From: Chloroflexi bacterium RBG_16_60_22
GTDB lineage: Bacteria; Chloroflexota; Dehalococcoidia; Dehalococcoidales; RBG-16-60-22
Assembly: GCA_001796935.1 (NCBI GenBank)
Contig: MGNX01000040.1
Location: forward strand, 7,242-20,386
Direction of reading: 5' to 3'
DNA: 13,145 nt
Under the pieces are notes generated by a model. It had not been told where the DNA came from, made no database searches, and saw only the letters and a list, made by a program, of their open reading frames with translations. A program made the translations under genes and the position numbers. Of the stretch, positions 6,522 through 13,145 are shown one piece after another; the first letter of the stretch is position 1; the number at the start of each line of letters is the position of its first letter.

Positions 6522-8195
6522 ATGGAAGAGTACGGCAATATCAGGGCGATAATCGAGGTAATGAACGCCAACGGCGTGGAGTACGTCTTCTTCAACCCGG
6601 GCATCGATAACGTCCCCTTTCTGGAAACACTCGCCAGTTTGCGTGCCGGCGGGCAGACGGCCCCCAGGGGGATACTCTGCCTCGACGAGTTCGTGGCGAT
6701 GACGGCGGCCCACGGCAACTACATGGTGTCCGGTCGGCCGCAGGTGGTCTCGGTGCACGCCGAGCTGGGCACCCTACAGGTGGGCGGGGCGCTGCACAAT
6801 GCCCAGTGGGGCCGGGTGCCGGTGGTCATGTTCGCCGAGATACAGGGGCCGCCCCAGCGTGTCACCTGGCGGCAGGAGGCGTTCGACCAGGGCACCATGG
6901 TCCGCAACTTGGTCAAGTGGGACCACCAGCTGGCCGCCGGCGAGGACGTCCGCGAGGCCCTCCGGGAGGCTTTCCTTATCGCCACTGCCGAGCCGCGCGG
7001 CCCCGTTTACCTGACCCTGCCGCGGGAGGTCCTCTGGAAGCGGGGCGCGGCCCCGGCGGGACGGGCACAGCCGTCCGCCCCGGCTGTGGTACCCCCCGCC
7101 GATAATGCTCTCCTCGAGAAAGCCGCGGATATTCTGCTCAAGGCAGGGAACCCCCTGATAATTACCGCCCACGCCGGCCGCAACCCCCGGACCGTCCCGC
7201 GGCTGGTAACGCTCGCCGAAGCCCTCGGCGCGCCGGTACAGACCGCGAATTTCTGGATGAACTTCCCCAGTACCCACCCGCTGGCGGCCTGCCTCAACCC
7301 CGGGGACCGCTCCCCTGACCCCTACCTGACCACGGCTGACGTTATCCTGGCCATCGACTACGACATGCACTACGCGGCGCCGCCGACCGTTCCCCGGCCT
7401 GACGCCAGAATAGTCCACATCGATATCGACACGGCGAAAAAGGGCGTGCCGCTATGGGGCAGAAAGCCCGACATCCTTATCCCGGCCGATTCCCACCAGG
7501 CGATACCGGCCCTCACCGGGATTTTAAAGCGGAAGCTGACCGCCGCCGGGCAAAAGGAGCTGAAAGCCCGCGCCGCACGACTGTCTGCGGAGCATCAGGA
7601 ACGGCGTAAAAAGTGGACGGCGGTGGCCCGGGAGCACTCCCGGAGGAAGCCGATTTCCGCCCACTGGCTCAGCCACTGTCTTGATGAGCTTATCGACGAG
7701 GATACGCTCATCGTCAACCAGACCATCTCGCCGTCGGCAATCGTGGCCCACCATGTCCGCCGCACCCGGCCGGGCACGCTGTTTTCCTGTCCCGGCGGCT
7801 GCATCGGCTGGGCATCGGGGGCAGCCCTGGGAGTAAAGCTGGCGGCACCGGAGAAAACGGTGGTCAGCCTGATGGGCGACGGCGCTTTTATCTACGGCTG
7901 CCCGGAGGCCTCGCTGTGGGCGGCCGGGTTCTACCGGGCCCCGTACCTCTCCGTCATCTTCGATAACCAGGGGTACGCCGCCATCAAGGGACTTTTCCGC
8001 GAAAAATACGACGTCGACAACATGGGGGCGGACATCTCCAGCCCGCCCGACTACGCCATGATTGCGCGGGCCTGCCACGCTTACGGCCGCACCGTGGAAG
8101 ACCCCGCCGAGGTCGTCCCCGCCCTGAAAGAGGCCCTGGCGGAAGTGAAGAAAGGACGTTCGGCCGTGCTGGACGTCAGGATAGACCCGGTCTGA
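6522..8195 (+). CDS. ThDP-dependent enzyme, acetolactate synthase/benzoylformate decarboxylase superfamily
   Basis: 557 aa, with the three-domain layout of the superfamily. The N-terminal PYR domain has the activating glutamate in CLDEFVAMTAAHG (Glu56). A middle domain covers about 195-335, including AGNPLIITAHAGRN and DARIVHIDID. The C-terminal PP domain has the ThDP/Mg motif starting at GDGAF (452-456) and closing with DNQ (481-483), plus PGGCIGWASGAALG just before it. Members decarboxylate 2-oxo acids to aldehydes or join two of them; no tandem-His pair typical of pyruvate decarboxylase is visible near the N-terminus, so substrate and reaction are open. It is the only plus-strand gene, with its own promoter, transcribed away from the carboxylase operon; its stop lies 12 bp from the convergent esterase stop. 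No separate small regulatory subunit like that of true acetolactate synthase is nearby, arguing for a catabolic role. Confidence 0.88.
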   Translation: MEEYGNIRAIIEVMNANGVEYVFFNPGIDNVPFLETLASLRAGGQTAPRGILCLDEFVAMTAAHGNYMVSGRPQVVSVHAELGTLQVGGALHNAQWGRVPVVMFAEIQGPPQRVTWRQEAFDQGTMVRNLVKWDHQLAAGEDVREALREAFLIATAEPRGPVYLTLPREVLWKRGAAPAGRAQPSAPAVVPPADNALLEKAADILLKAGNPLIITAHAGRNPRTVPRLVTLAEALGAPVQTANFWMNFPSTHPLAACLNPGDRSPDPYLTTADVILAIDYDMHYAAPPTVPRPDARIVHIDIDTAKKGVPLWGRKPDILIPADSHQAIPALTGILKRKLTAAGQKELKARAARLSAEHQERRKKWTAVAREHSRRKPISAHWLSHCLDELIDEDTLIVNQTISPSAIVAHHVRRTRPGTLFSCPGGCIGWASGAALGVKLAAPEKTVVSLMGDGAFIYGCPEASLWAAGFYRAPYLSVIFDNQGYAAIKGLFREKYDVDNMGADISSPPDYAMIARACHAYGRTVEDPAEVVPALKEALAEVKKGRSAVLDVRIDPV

Positions 8196-8207
8196 CCGGC
8201 CCCCGGG

Positions 8208-9749
8208 TCACGGCATTGGAGATTTACCGGTAATCCCGTCCCAGGCCCGGCGCTCTTCATCGTAAGGCGCCGCTGCCACGCGGCAGTCTCTGCCCAGCAG
8301 CATCGTCAGGCGGCCCTCCCCGTAGGGGGGCCATTTCCCGATACCCCGGCCGCTGGGGTCGCCGGTGCGGGCGAAGGCCAGCCAGGCCTCCTGGATGCAC
8401 CCGGAAAGCTTGTCCGCCTCGGGCCCGCTGCCGCAGAAGGCATCGTCGTACAGGCCGAAGACGAAGCCGATGTCCAGGGCATGGCAGGCCCCCAGCATGC
8501 CGCCCATGACCGGAGATTCCCAGGTGAACAGGTAGCTGTAGGCCGCCTGCCCGTTATCGCGCTGCGCCTCGACGAGCTCCAGCGCCGGCATGCGGAACAT
8601 CAGGTCCGTCTGAATCGCCGTAAGGAGGTCGGCGGGGGTGGCAGGCTCGCCGCGCTTTTCGCGGGCCTTCCGGTAGGCGGCTACCAGGCGGGGTATATCC
8701 CCGGCCGGTACAAATGCCCGCAGGCGCCGGGACATGACGGCTTCATCGATTTTGACCCCGGGCGGGTCCATGGCGGCAAAGAGCTTGAACTCTTCCAGGT
8801 TGGTGCCGACTATCACCTTCACGTCACTGGCCGAGCCGTTATTAATTACGCGGTTGGGTACGTCCGGGATTATCTCGCCGTCAACCACCGGCGCCACGGC
8901 GGTCAGCCTGACGGCCTCCCCCGGCCCGGCCAGTCCGGTCCGCAGCCTCATATCCACGTCGAGCAGCTGCGGCGGCGTCAGGGCCCGCAGGGCACGGTCA
9001 TCGTCGCTTTTAATACCAAGCTCTTTTACAAACCTCTCCCCCACCCCGGTTGCTTCATCCAGGGGTACCGCGGTGCTGCCGACGCCGCTTTCCAGTATCG
9101 CCTTGTGGAAGAGACCGCGGGCGGCCGGCATCGCCATCAGGCAGCCGATGCTCATCGCCCCGGCCGACTCACCAAAGACGGTTATATTAGCGGGGTCCCC
9201 CCCGAAGGCGCCGATATTATCGCGGACCCACTCGAGAGCGGCCACCTGGTCCAGCAGCCCTTCGTTGCCCGTGGACGGTATCCCGCCTCCGGTCAGCTCT
9301 TTCAGGCGCAGGAAACCCAGCAGGCCGAGGCGGTAGTTGATGGTCACGATGACCACGTTGCCCTTCCGGGCCAGGCCGGCCCCGTTATGCATCGCCTGTG
9401 AACCCGAGCCGATGGTGAAAGCGCCGCCGTGTATCCAGACCATCACCGGGCGTCGGCGGTTGTCCAGCCCGGGAGTCCAGACATTGAGGAACAGGCAGTC
9501 TTCATCCTGGGGCTCCTCGCTGCGGGGGATGATACTCCCGGCCAGCGGGTTCTGGGGGGCAATCGGGCCGAACTCCCGGGCCGGGCGCACGCCGCTCCAG
9601 GGCTTCAGGGGCTGGGGAGGCCGCCAGCGTAATTTTCCGACCGGCGGTGCCGCGTAAGGGATACCGCGGAAAACGTAAAGGCCGCCTTCACGGCTGCCTT
9701 CCAGTTTGCCGGATTTTGTGGCTACCAACGCCGGTGTATCGTGGCTCAT
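8208..9749 (-). CDS. Type-B carboxylesterase (alpha/beta hydrolase)
   Basis: 513 aa, full length for bacterial type-B carboxylesterases of the p-nitrobenzyl esterase kind. Visible elements are FRGIPYAAPPVG (27-38), EDCLFLNV (83-90, second family signature), the oxyanion-hole HGGAF (107-111), the nucleophile elbow GESAG with Ser195 (193-197), the acid in GTNLEE (Glu320) and the catalytic histidine in GACHALD (His423). The triad is complete. No signal peptide is visible, so it is probably cytoplasmic. The ATG at 9749 follows GGGGGAGAA closely. It shares the strand of the ferredoxin/AOR operon but is separated from it by an inserted repeat element, so co-transcription is uncertain, and no convincing promoter was seen in the gap. 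A role in releasing an acid or alcohol for the pathway is inference only; the family has broad substrates. Confidence 0.93.
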   Translation of the reverse strand: MSHDTPALVATKSGKLEGSREGGLYVFRGIPYAAPPVGKLRWRPPQPLKPWSGVRPAREFGPIAPQNPLAGSIIPRSEEPQDEDCLFLNVWTPGLDNRRRPVMVWIHGGAFTIGSGSQAMHNGAGLARKGNVVIVTINYRLGLLGFLRLKELTGGGIPSTGNEGLLDQVAALEWVRDNIGAFGGDPANITVFGESAGAMSIGCLMAMPAARGLFHKAILESGVGSTAVPLDEATGVGERFVKELGIKSDDDRALRALTPPQLLDVDMRLRTGLAGPGEAVRLTAVAPVVDGEIIPDVPNRVINNGSASDVKVIVGTNLEEFKLFAAMDPPGVKIDEAVMSRRLRAFVPAGDIPRLVAAYRKAREKRGEPATPADLLTAIQTDLMFRMPALELVEAQRDNGQAAYSYLFTWESPVMGGMLGACHALDIGFVFGLYDDAFCGSGPEADKLSGCIQEAWLAFARTGDPSGRGIGKWPPYGEGRLTMLLGRDCRVAAAPYDEERRAWDGITGKSPMP

Positions 9750-9764
9750 TTCTCCCCCTTTTTA

Positions 9765-9895
9765 ACCTGGCATGACTTTGCCCCGAATGTCATTCTGAGG
9801 AACGGAGTGACGAAAGAATCCCCTCCACCCCCAGACCCTTCGCTACGCTCAGGGTGACATGACTGAAGTACTTTTCGGGCAAAGCTACCTGGCAT
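9765..9895. mobile_element. MITE-like inverted-repeat element with 9 bp direct repeats
   Basis: A perfect direct repeat, ACCTGGCAT, occurs at 9765-9773 and 9887-9895 and encloses a 113 bp segment (9774-9886). The segment begins GA-CTTTGCCCCGAA (9776-9787) and ends TTCGGGCAAAG-CT (9874-9884), an inverted repeat with one extra C on the left, 2 bp inside each direct repeat. A second, imperfect inverted pair lies inside: TGTCATTCTGAG (9788-9799) against CTCAGGGTGACA (9848-9859), 10 of 12 matching, with related flanking sequence up to a C-rich centre near 9820-9838. There is no room for a transposase. The structure fits a non-autonomous miniature element with a target duplication; the hairpin may also act as a terminator or mRNA stabiliser after the ferredoxin gene. 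It fills most of the 153 bp gap between ferredoxin and esterase. Family not identified. Confidence 0.65.
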
Positions 9896-9902
9896 CTGGT
9901 GG

Positions 9903-10370
9903 CTACTCCGTCTTGAAGATATCCACCGCGGCGGTGTCGGTCGGCCCGGCCACGCCTTTATCTCTCTCGGCGAACCGGATGGCGCCGGTGGGGCACATCT
10001 CGACGCAGGCCGGGCTCCCTCCGCAGACGTCGCAGAGCAGCACCTCCCCGTCGGCGGCGGTCACGATGGCCGCATACGGGCAGGCGGCCACGCAGAGAGC
10101 GCAGTTGTTGCACCTCTCCCGGTTGATAGTCACCCAGCCGGTCGCTTCATCTTTAACGATGGCGTGCCGCCGGCAGGCCGCCCTACAGGGAGGGTTCTTG
10201 CAGTTGAGGCAGACGTGCGGCAGCATCAGCCCGTCCATCACCAGCCTCTCGACGGCTATCCTCGCCCGGGAGGGGTTGACGGCTTTTTCCTTGACCAGCG
10301 AGCAGGTCAGCCGGCAGATTTCGCAGCCGGTACAGGCCTCGGCCCTGATGAAAAATGTCTTTTGCGTCAT
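9903..10370 (-). CDS. Polyferredoxin, four [4Fe-4S] clusters, electron-transfer partner of the AOR
   Basis: 155 aa protein of the HycB/CooF/DmsB-type iron-sulfur family. Sixteen cysteines fall in four groups: Cys13/16/19/23, Cys54/57/62/66, Cys87/90/93/97 and Cys113/116/122/126, each a four-cysteine set, consistent with four [4Fe-4S] clusters. There is no signal peptide or membrane segment, so it is cytoplasmic. Its ATG overlaps the AOR stop as ATGA (10367-10370), and no good ribosome site lies at normal distance (the nearest GGGGAG is about 18 nt upstream), so it probably depends on reinitiation by ribosomes finishing the AOR. This makes it the dedicated electron carrier or electron-transfer subunit of that enzyme. 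Similar AOR-plus-ferredoxin pairs are known, including BamB/BamC of class II benzoyl-CoA reductase. The final 20 residues carry no motif. Confidence 0.92.
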   Translation of the reverse strand: MTQKTFFIRAEACTGCEICRLTCSLVKEKAVNPSRARIAVERLVMDGLMLPHVCLNCKNPPCRAACRRHAIVKDEATGWVTINRERCNNCALCVAACPYAAIVTAADGEVLLCDVCGGSPACVEMCPTGAIRFAERDKGVAGPTDTAAVDIFKTE

Positions 10371-12268
10371 ATCAAATGCGACGGCTCCCCGTCCAGCTTG
10401 AGGCGGGCCAGCGTTTCCGGCTTCGGCGCGCCTTCTTTCGTCCAGCCGCGGATTTCGTAGTACTCATCGAGCGCTTTTTCGTATTCGGCGCGGTCGAGCT
10501 TCTCCCCTTTGAGGGGTTCCAGCGGCTGCGGCTGGAAATAGATGGATGGGGGAATATCGCCCTTCCGCAGCAGGCCGGTCTCCCGCTGGACGAACAGGCG
10601 CTCCAGGTTCCATATCCTCTCCCCGGTCTCCATCAGCTCTTCCGGGGTGGTATCCCAGCCGGTGACGGCGTTGATGGTCTCGCAGAACTGCTGGTAGCCG
10701 AGGTTGTGCGTGGAGCCGGGGTAGATGGTGGCGAACTTGCAGTAGCCGAGAGAATCGGCCACGGTGGTAAAATGCTGCGTCCAGACCGCCATCCATGGCT
10801 TGCCCTGCCACGACCGAAAGTCGGAGGCAATGGGCCGACCGTATATCTTTTTCAGCACTTCCTCCGGCATGGCGAAGAACTCCAGGGCGCACCTCCCCTT
10901 GAGGTGGTCGGAACCCCGATTGGTCGTGGCCGCCGCCAGCGACGTGGCCCGGGATGCCCGGGTATTTTCCGGGCTTTCGTGTATCATGCCGCGCTGAGTA
11001 TAAAGATAGCGCCCGGCCTCCTCGCCGAACTCCTCGACGGCCCGGGAAGCCCGCTGCCCTATCATCCCCCCGAGACCCTCGTTATTGGCCATCTGGTGAA
11101 TCAGGGCCAGCACTGACTCCTTATTGCCCCAGTCCAGCTTGAGGCCGCCGGTGTCTTTCTCCGTGACGATACCCCGCTGCCACAGCTCCATCAGCCAGGC
11201 GGTATAGCTGCTCACCGACCCCACGTCCAGGCCATAGCGGTTTATCAGGGTATTGGCCGCCAGCACGAGGTCCCAGTCGGCGTTGCCGATGGCCGGCCCG
11301 AAGCCCGCCATCATGTAGAACTCCGGGCCTTCGCCCCAGGTGCCGGCGTAGGGCCCGGCGTTGATGCGGTAGCGGTGACTGCACCGCAGGGGGCACCCGT
11401 AGCAGGCCAGCGTCTTGGTCTTGTACTGCTCTTCGAATATCTCGTCATCGAGCCGCCCCTCCGCCTCCTCGAAGTAGTTGTACTGGTTGTTCTTCACGGA
11501 AATCATGCCGCTCTGGTTCTGCACGCTGAAGATGGTGAGGGTGCCGTAGCGGGAGATGACCGGGTATATCTTGGTGGAGGTTATCTGGCGGTAATGATTA
11601 CGGTACGTCTCCAGCAGCCTGGCGGGGTCGTGGGGCTTGAGCCCCTGCGTCCCCCGGACGGCGATGGCCTTGAGCCGCTTGGACCCCATGATGCAGCCCA
11701 TGCCGGTGCGTCCGGCGGCCCGCTTCAGCCCGTGCATGATATTGGCAAAGCGCACCAGGTTCTCGCCGGCCTGGCCGATTTTGGCAATCTGTACGTTACG
11801 CTCGCCGAGGTCGTCCCGCACCAGTTCCTCGCACTCGTAGGTATCCCTCCCCCACATGAAGGAAGCGTCACGGAACTCGATTTCACCGTCGTGAATCCAC
11901 AGGTAGGTAGGCCGGGCGGCTTTCCCCTTGATGACCAGGTGCTGAAAGCCGGCGAGCTTGAGCTCGGCGGCCCAGTGTCCTCCCGAGTTGCTGGTGCCGA
12001 AGCCTCCTTCTCCCTCCGCCGACTTCGACGTTACTTCAAAGCGCGACGACGAAACATCGTAGCCGGACAGCAGGCCGGCCCCGAATATCAGGACGTTCTC
12101 CGGTCCCAGCGGGTCCGTCCCTGCCGGCAGGTGGTTATATAACAGATAGGTATTGATGCCCTCCCCACCGAGATACATCCTCAATACGGACTCCGGTATT
12201 TCCCGGCACTCCACCTGCTGCGTGGTAAGGTCAATGATGGCGACCCGTTCCATCACGCCCTCCGTCAT
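10367..12268 (-). CDS. Tungsten-type aldehyde:ferredoxin oxidoreductase family protein
   Basis: 633 aa, normal AOR length. The cluster cysteines CYGCPLRC (Cys289/292/296) and DSLGYC (505-510, Cys510) fit the [4Fe-4S] ligand pattern of the archaeal enzyme. Pterin-binding segments are SNSGGHWAAELKLAG (93-107) and AGRTGMGCIMGSKRLKAIAV (185-204). GPEF (314-317) supplies the active-site-like Glu316, and NRGSDHL (450-456) a conserved-looking histidine. The usual DPRG box that precedes the NRG segment is not recognisable. The family oxidises aldehydes to acids with ferredoxin, but also includes benzoyl-CoA reductase BamB and other specificities, so the substrate is open. Start: the ATG at 12268 has AGGA 6 nt upstream; the ATG at 12253 (residue 6) has GGAGGG and is nearly as good. 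The start overlaps the upstream zinc-ribbon gene, and the stop overlaps the ferredoxin start, so all three are translationally linked. Cytoplasmic. Confidence 0.93.
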   Translation of the reverse strand: MTEGVMERVAIIDLTTQQVECREIPESVLRMYLGGEGINTYLLYNHLPAGTDPLGPENVLIFGAGLLSGYDVSSSRFEVTSKSAEGEGGFGTSNSGGHWAAELKLAGFQHLVIKGKAARPTYLWIHDGEIEFRDASFMWGRDTYECEELVRDDLGERNVQIAKIGQAGENLVRFANIMHGLKRAAGRTGMGCIMGSKRLKAIAVRGTQGLKPHDPARLLETYRNHYRQITSTKIYPVISRYGTLTIFSVQNQSGMISVKNNQYNYFEEAEGRLDDEIFEEQYKTKTLACYGCPLRCSHRYRINAGPYAGTWGEGPEFYMMAGFGPAIGNADWDLVLAANTLINRYGLDVGSVSSYTAWLMELWQRGIVTEKDTGGLKLDWGNKESVLALIHQMANNEGLGGMIGQRASRAVEEFGEEAGRYLYTQRGMIHESPENTRASRATSLAAATTNRGSDHLKGRCALEFFAMPEEVLKKIYGRPIASDFRSWQGKPWMAVWTQHFTTVADSLGYCKFATIYPGSTHNLGYQQFCETINAVTGWDTTPEELMETGERIWNLERLFVQRETGLLRKGDIPPSIYFQPQPLEPLKGEKLDRAEYEKALDEYYEIRGWTKEGAPKPETLARLKLDGEPSHLI

Positions 12269-12431
12269 CGATTATCCTGCCCCGTATCTTGGCCACCTCC
12301 GGTGTTACCCAGGTAATGCGCCAGCCCTGCCCGCAGTGCGGGCACCACGCCTTGGTCTCGCCCCGGGGTACGCTGATTCTCCCCCCGAGGCACCTCATGC
12401 AACGAAGCGTATATAATTTTTCTTCGGCCAA
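12231..12431 (-). CDS. Small zinc-ribbon protein, TTG start
   Basis: 66 aa. Two knuckles, CMRC (11-14) and CPHCG (30-34), separated by 15 residues, make a compact zinc ribbon; the rest is WRITWVTPEVAKIRGRIID and a polar tail. No function recognised. The start is TTG at 12431 with GGGAG 6 nt upstream; the first in-frame ATG would remove the first cysteine, which favours TTG. It begins 19 bp after the IclR stop and overlaps the AOR by 38 bp (23 bp if the AOR starts at 12253), so it looks like a linked operon member. It could be a metal-binding accessory protein or small subunit of the AOR. The overlapping tail (last 12 codons) is shaped by the AOR start and may be non-functional. A spurious frame is possible, but the paired knuckles and spacing argue for a real gene. 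Confidence 0.6.
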   Translation of the reverse strand: MAEEKLYTLRCMRCLGGRISVPRGETKAWCPHCGQGWRITWVTPEVAKIRGRIIDDGGRDGTGRHH

Positions 12432-12450
12432 CCCGGTCTCCCGTAGAGTT

Positions 12451-13145
12451 CTATGAAAGCTCGCTGACGTTCCCTGATATAATTTCGGCGCTTTTTTTCA
12501 GCTCCGCCACAATGGCATCCCGCCCGGGCCGGATGCGGCTCTCGGGTCCCAATACGCTCAGGGCGGCCGGGTAAAGGTAGTTTTTCACCGGGGACGCCAG
12601 TTCCATTGAGCCGGGGATTTTTTCGCCGCACGTAACGGCATAACCCCGCACCCGGGTTTCCCCGATTTGCGCCATCAGCTCCGCCTTATCGATAACCGTG
12701 TTCTCGGTGTACCTGGTGATATTGATGTGCCTCATCATAAGCTTCAGTTCCTCGTCACTGAACTGGGAAAACAGCACCTTTACGGTCGCCCCGGCGTACA
12801 GTGAGGCCAGCCTCTTGTTTTCTTCGGTCACCCGGAGGTCGTGCTTGCTGGGAATCTCGTGCAGGATTATGTGCTGCAGTCCTATCATCACCCCCACCGT
12901 TACCGTCTCCTCGGCGATATCGGACAGTCGTTTCATCTCCCCCAGGGCGCAGGTTGTCAGGAACTCGTGGGTGGTCTGGGGGTTTGAGGTGAGGCGGGTT
13001 ATCAGCGGCCCCAGGTAATACTTGCGGTTGCGCGGCTCCTGGGTCACCAGGTGCGATTCTTCGAGGGCCCGGAGCAGCCGGTGTACCGTCGACTTACTTA
13101 GCTTGCAGGAATGCGTGATATCCGTCAGGGTATTGATGCCCTCGC
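12451..13145 (-). CDS. IclR-family transcriptional regulator, N-terminus beyond the window
   Basis: The open frame continues past the GTG at 13047 to the right edge (231 codons visible). Upstream of that GTG it encodes LTDITHSCKLSKSTVHRLLR and ALEESHLV, the winged-helix DNA-binding domain typical of IclR proteins, so starting at 13047 would wrongly drop it. The effector domain follows: YYLGP near the linker, LQHIILHEI, then GYAVTCGEKIPGSMELASPV and AALSVLGPES, corresponding to the GYA..EE..G....A.PV...G....A.LSV.GP pattern of the family. The usual acidic pair after GYA is replaced by TCGE. Family members bind small aromatic or aliphatic acids and repress or activate neighbouring catabolic genes. 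Here it is the first visible gene of the operon with the zinc ribbon, AOR and ferredoxin. Its own promoter is off the window, and its target is unproven. Confidence 0.9.
   Translation of the reverse strand, partial: EGINTLTDITHSCKLSKSTVHRLLRALEESHLVTQEPRNRKYYLGPLITRLTSNPQTTHEFLTTCALGEMKRLSDIAEETVTVGVMIGLQHIILHEIPSKHDLRVTEENKRLASLYAGATVKVLFSQFSDEELKLMMRHINITRYTENTVIDKAELMAQIGETRVRGYAVTCGEKIPGSMELASPVKNYLYPAALSVLGPESRIRPGRDAIVAELKKSAEIISGNVSELS

Noticed and set aside
8193..8210. Inverted repeat TGACC...GGTCA holding both convergent stop codons, considered as a bidirectional terminator
   Set aside because: The arms are only five bases, both are largely forced by TGA stop codons, and there is no T-run on either side.
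8481..9401. A 306-codon plus-strand frame opposite the carboxylesterase
   Set aside because: Antisense to a gene with a complete catalytic triad; no domain visible in the translation.
9774..9886. Intergenic hairpin read as a CRISPR repeat or tRNA-like structure
   Set aside because: There is a single inverted unit with no regularly spaced repeats and no tRNA arms; the flanking 9 bp duplication explains it better as an inserted element.
11375..12142. A 255-codon plus-strand frame opposite the AOR
   Set aside because: Antisense shadow; the sense strand has the cluster cysteines and pterin motifs.
12451..13047. IclR gene starting at the GTG at 13047
   Set aside because: The frame stays open upstream and encodes the winged-helix domain, so the true start lies beyond the window.

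Overview
The window is about 13 kb of GC-rich bacterial DNA with no RNA genes. It reads as a catabolic gene neighbourhood of an anaerobe or facultative anaerobe: an ATP-dependent ketone-carboxylase-type operon, a thiamine-diphosphate (ThDP) enzyme, a carboxylesterase, a tungsten-type aldehyde:ferredoxin oxidoreductase with its own polyferredoxin, and an IclR regulator. The oxygen-sensitive AOR and four-cluster ferredoxin are the main reason to think of an anaerobe. The flavour (dense ATGA-overlapping operons, intergenic palindromic elements) recalls Chloroflexota/Dehalococcoidia metagenome bins, but that is an impression and not shown by the sequence.

Left half (1-6371, minus strand): four tightly packed genes read right to left. 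They are a HyuA-type ATPase subunit (671 aa), a small zinc-ribbon subunit of the acetone carboxylase gamma type (124 aa), a second HyuA-type subunit (711 aa), and a HyuB-type subunit (605 codons visible, running off the left edge). Order and sizes match the apc1-apc2-apc3-apc4 core of acetophenone carboxylase (alpha, gamma, alpha', beta), so I read this as an Apc-like carboxylase and not a hydantoinase or oxoprolinase. The substrate cannot be named from sequence.

Middle (6372-8195): a 150 bp AT-rich divergent control region carries one good sigma70-type promoter in each direction. It separates the carboxylase operon from a plus-strand ThDP enzyme of the acetolactate synthase/benzoylformate decarboxylase superfamily.

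Right half (8208-13145, minus strand): a type-B carboxylesterase converges on the ThDP gene. Upstream of it is a 113 bp inverted-repeat element flanked by a perfect 9 bp direct repeat, which looks like a miniature transposable element. Then come a 16-cysteine polyferredoxin, the AOR (overlapping by ATGA), a 66 aa zinc-ribbon protein with a TTG start overlapping the AOR, and an IclR regulator whose N-terminus lies off the right edge. The last four form one translationally linked operon (regulator, zinc ribbon, AOR, ferredoxin).

Working model (inference): the carboxylase activates a ketone- or enol-like compound with ATP and bicarbonate; the ThDP enzyme cleaves or decarboxylates a 2-oxo acid; AOR plus ferredoxin oxidise the resulting aldehyde or reduce an acid; the esterase releases a substrate; and the IclR protein responds to a pathway compound. 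No CoA ligase or thiolase, expected after an Apc reaction, is present in the window.
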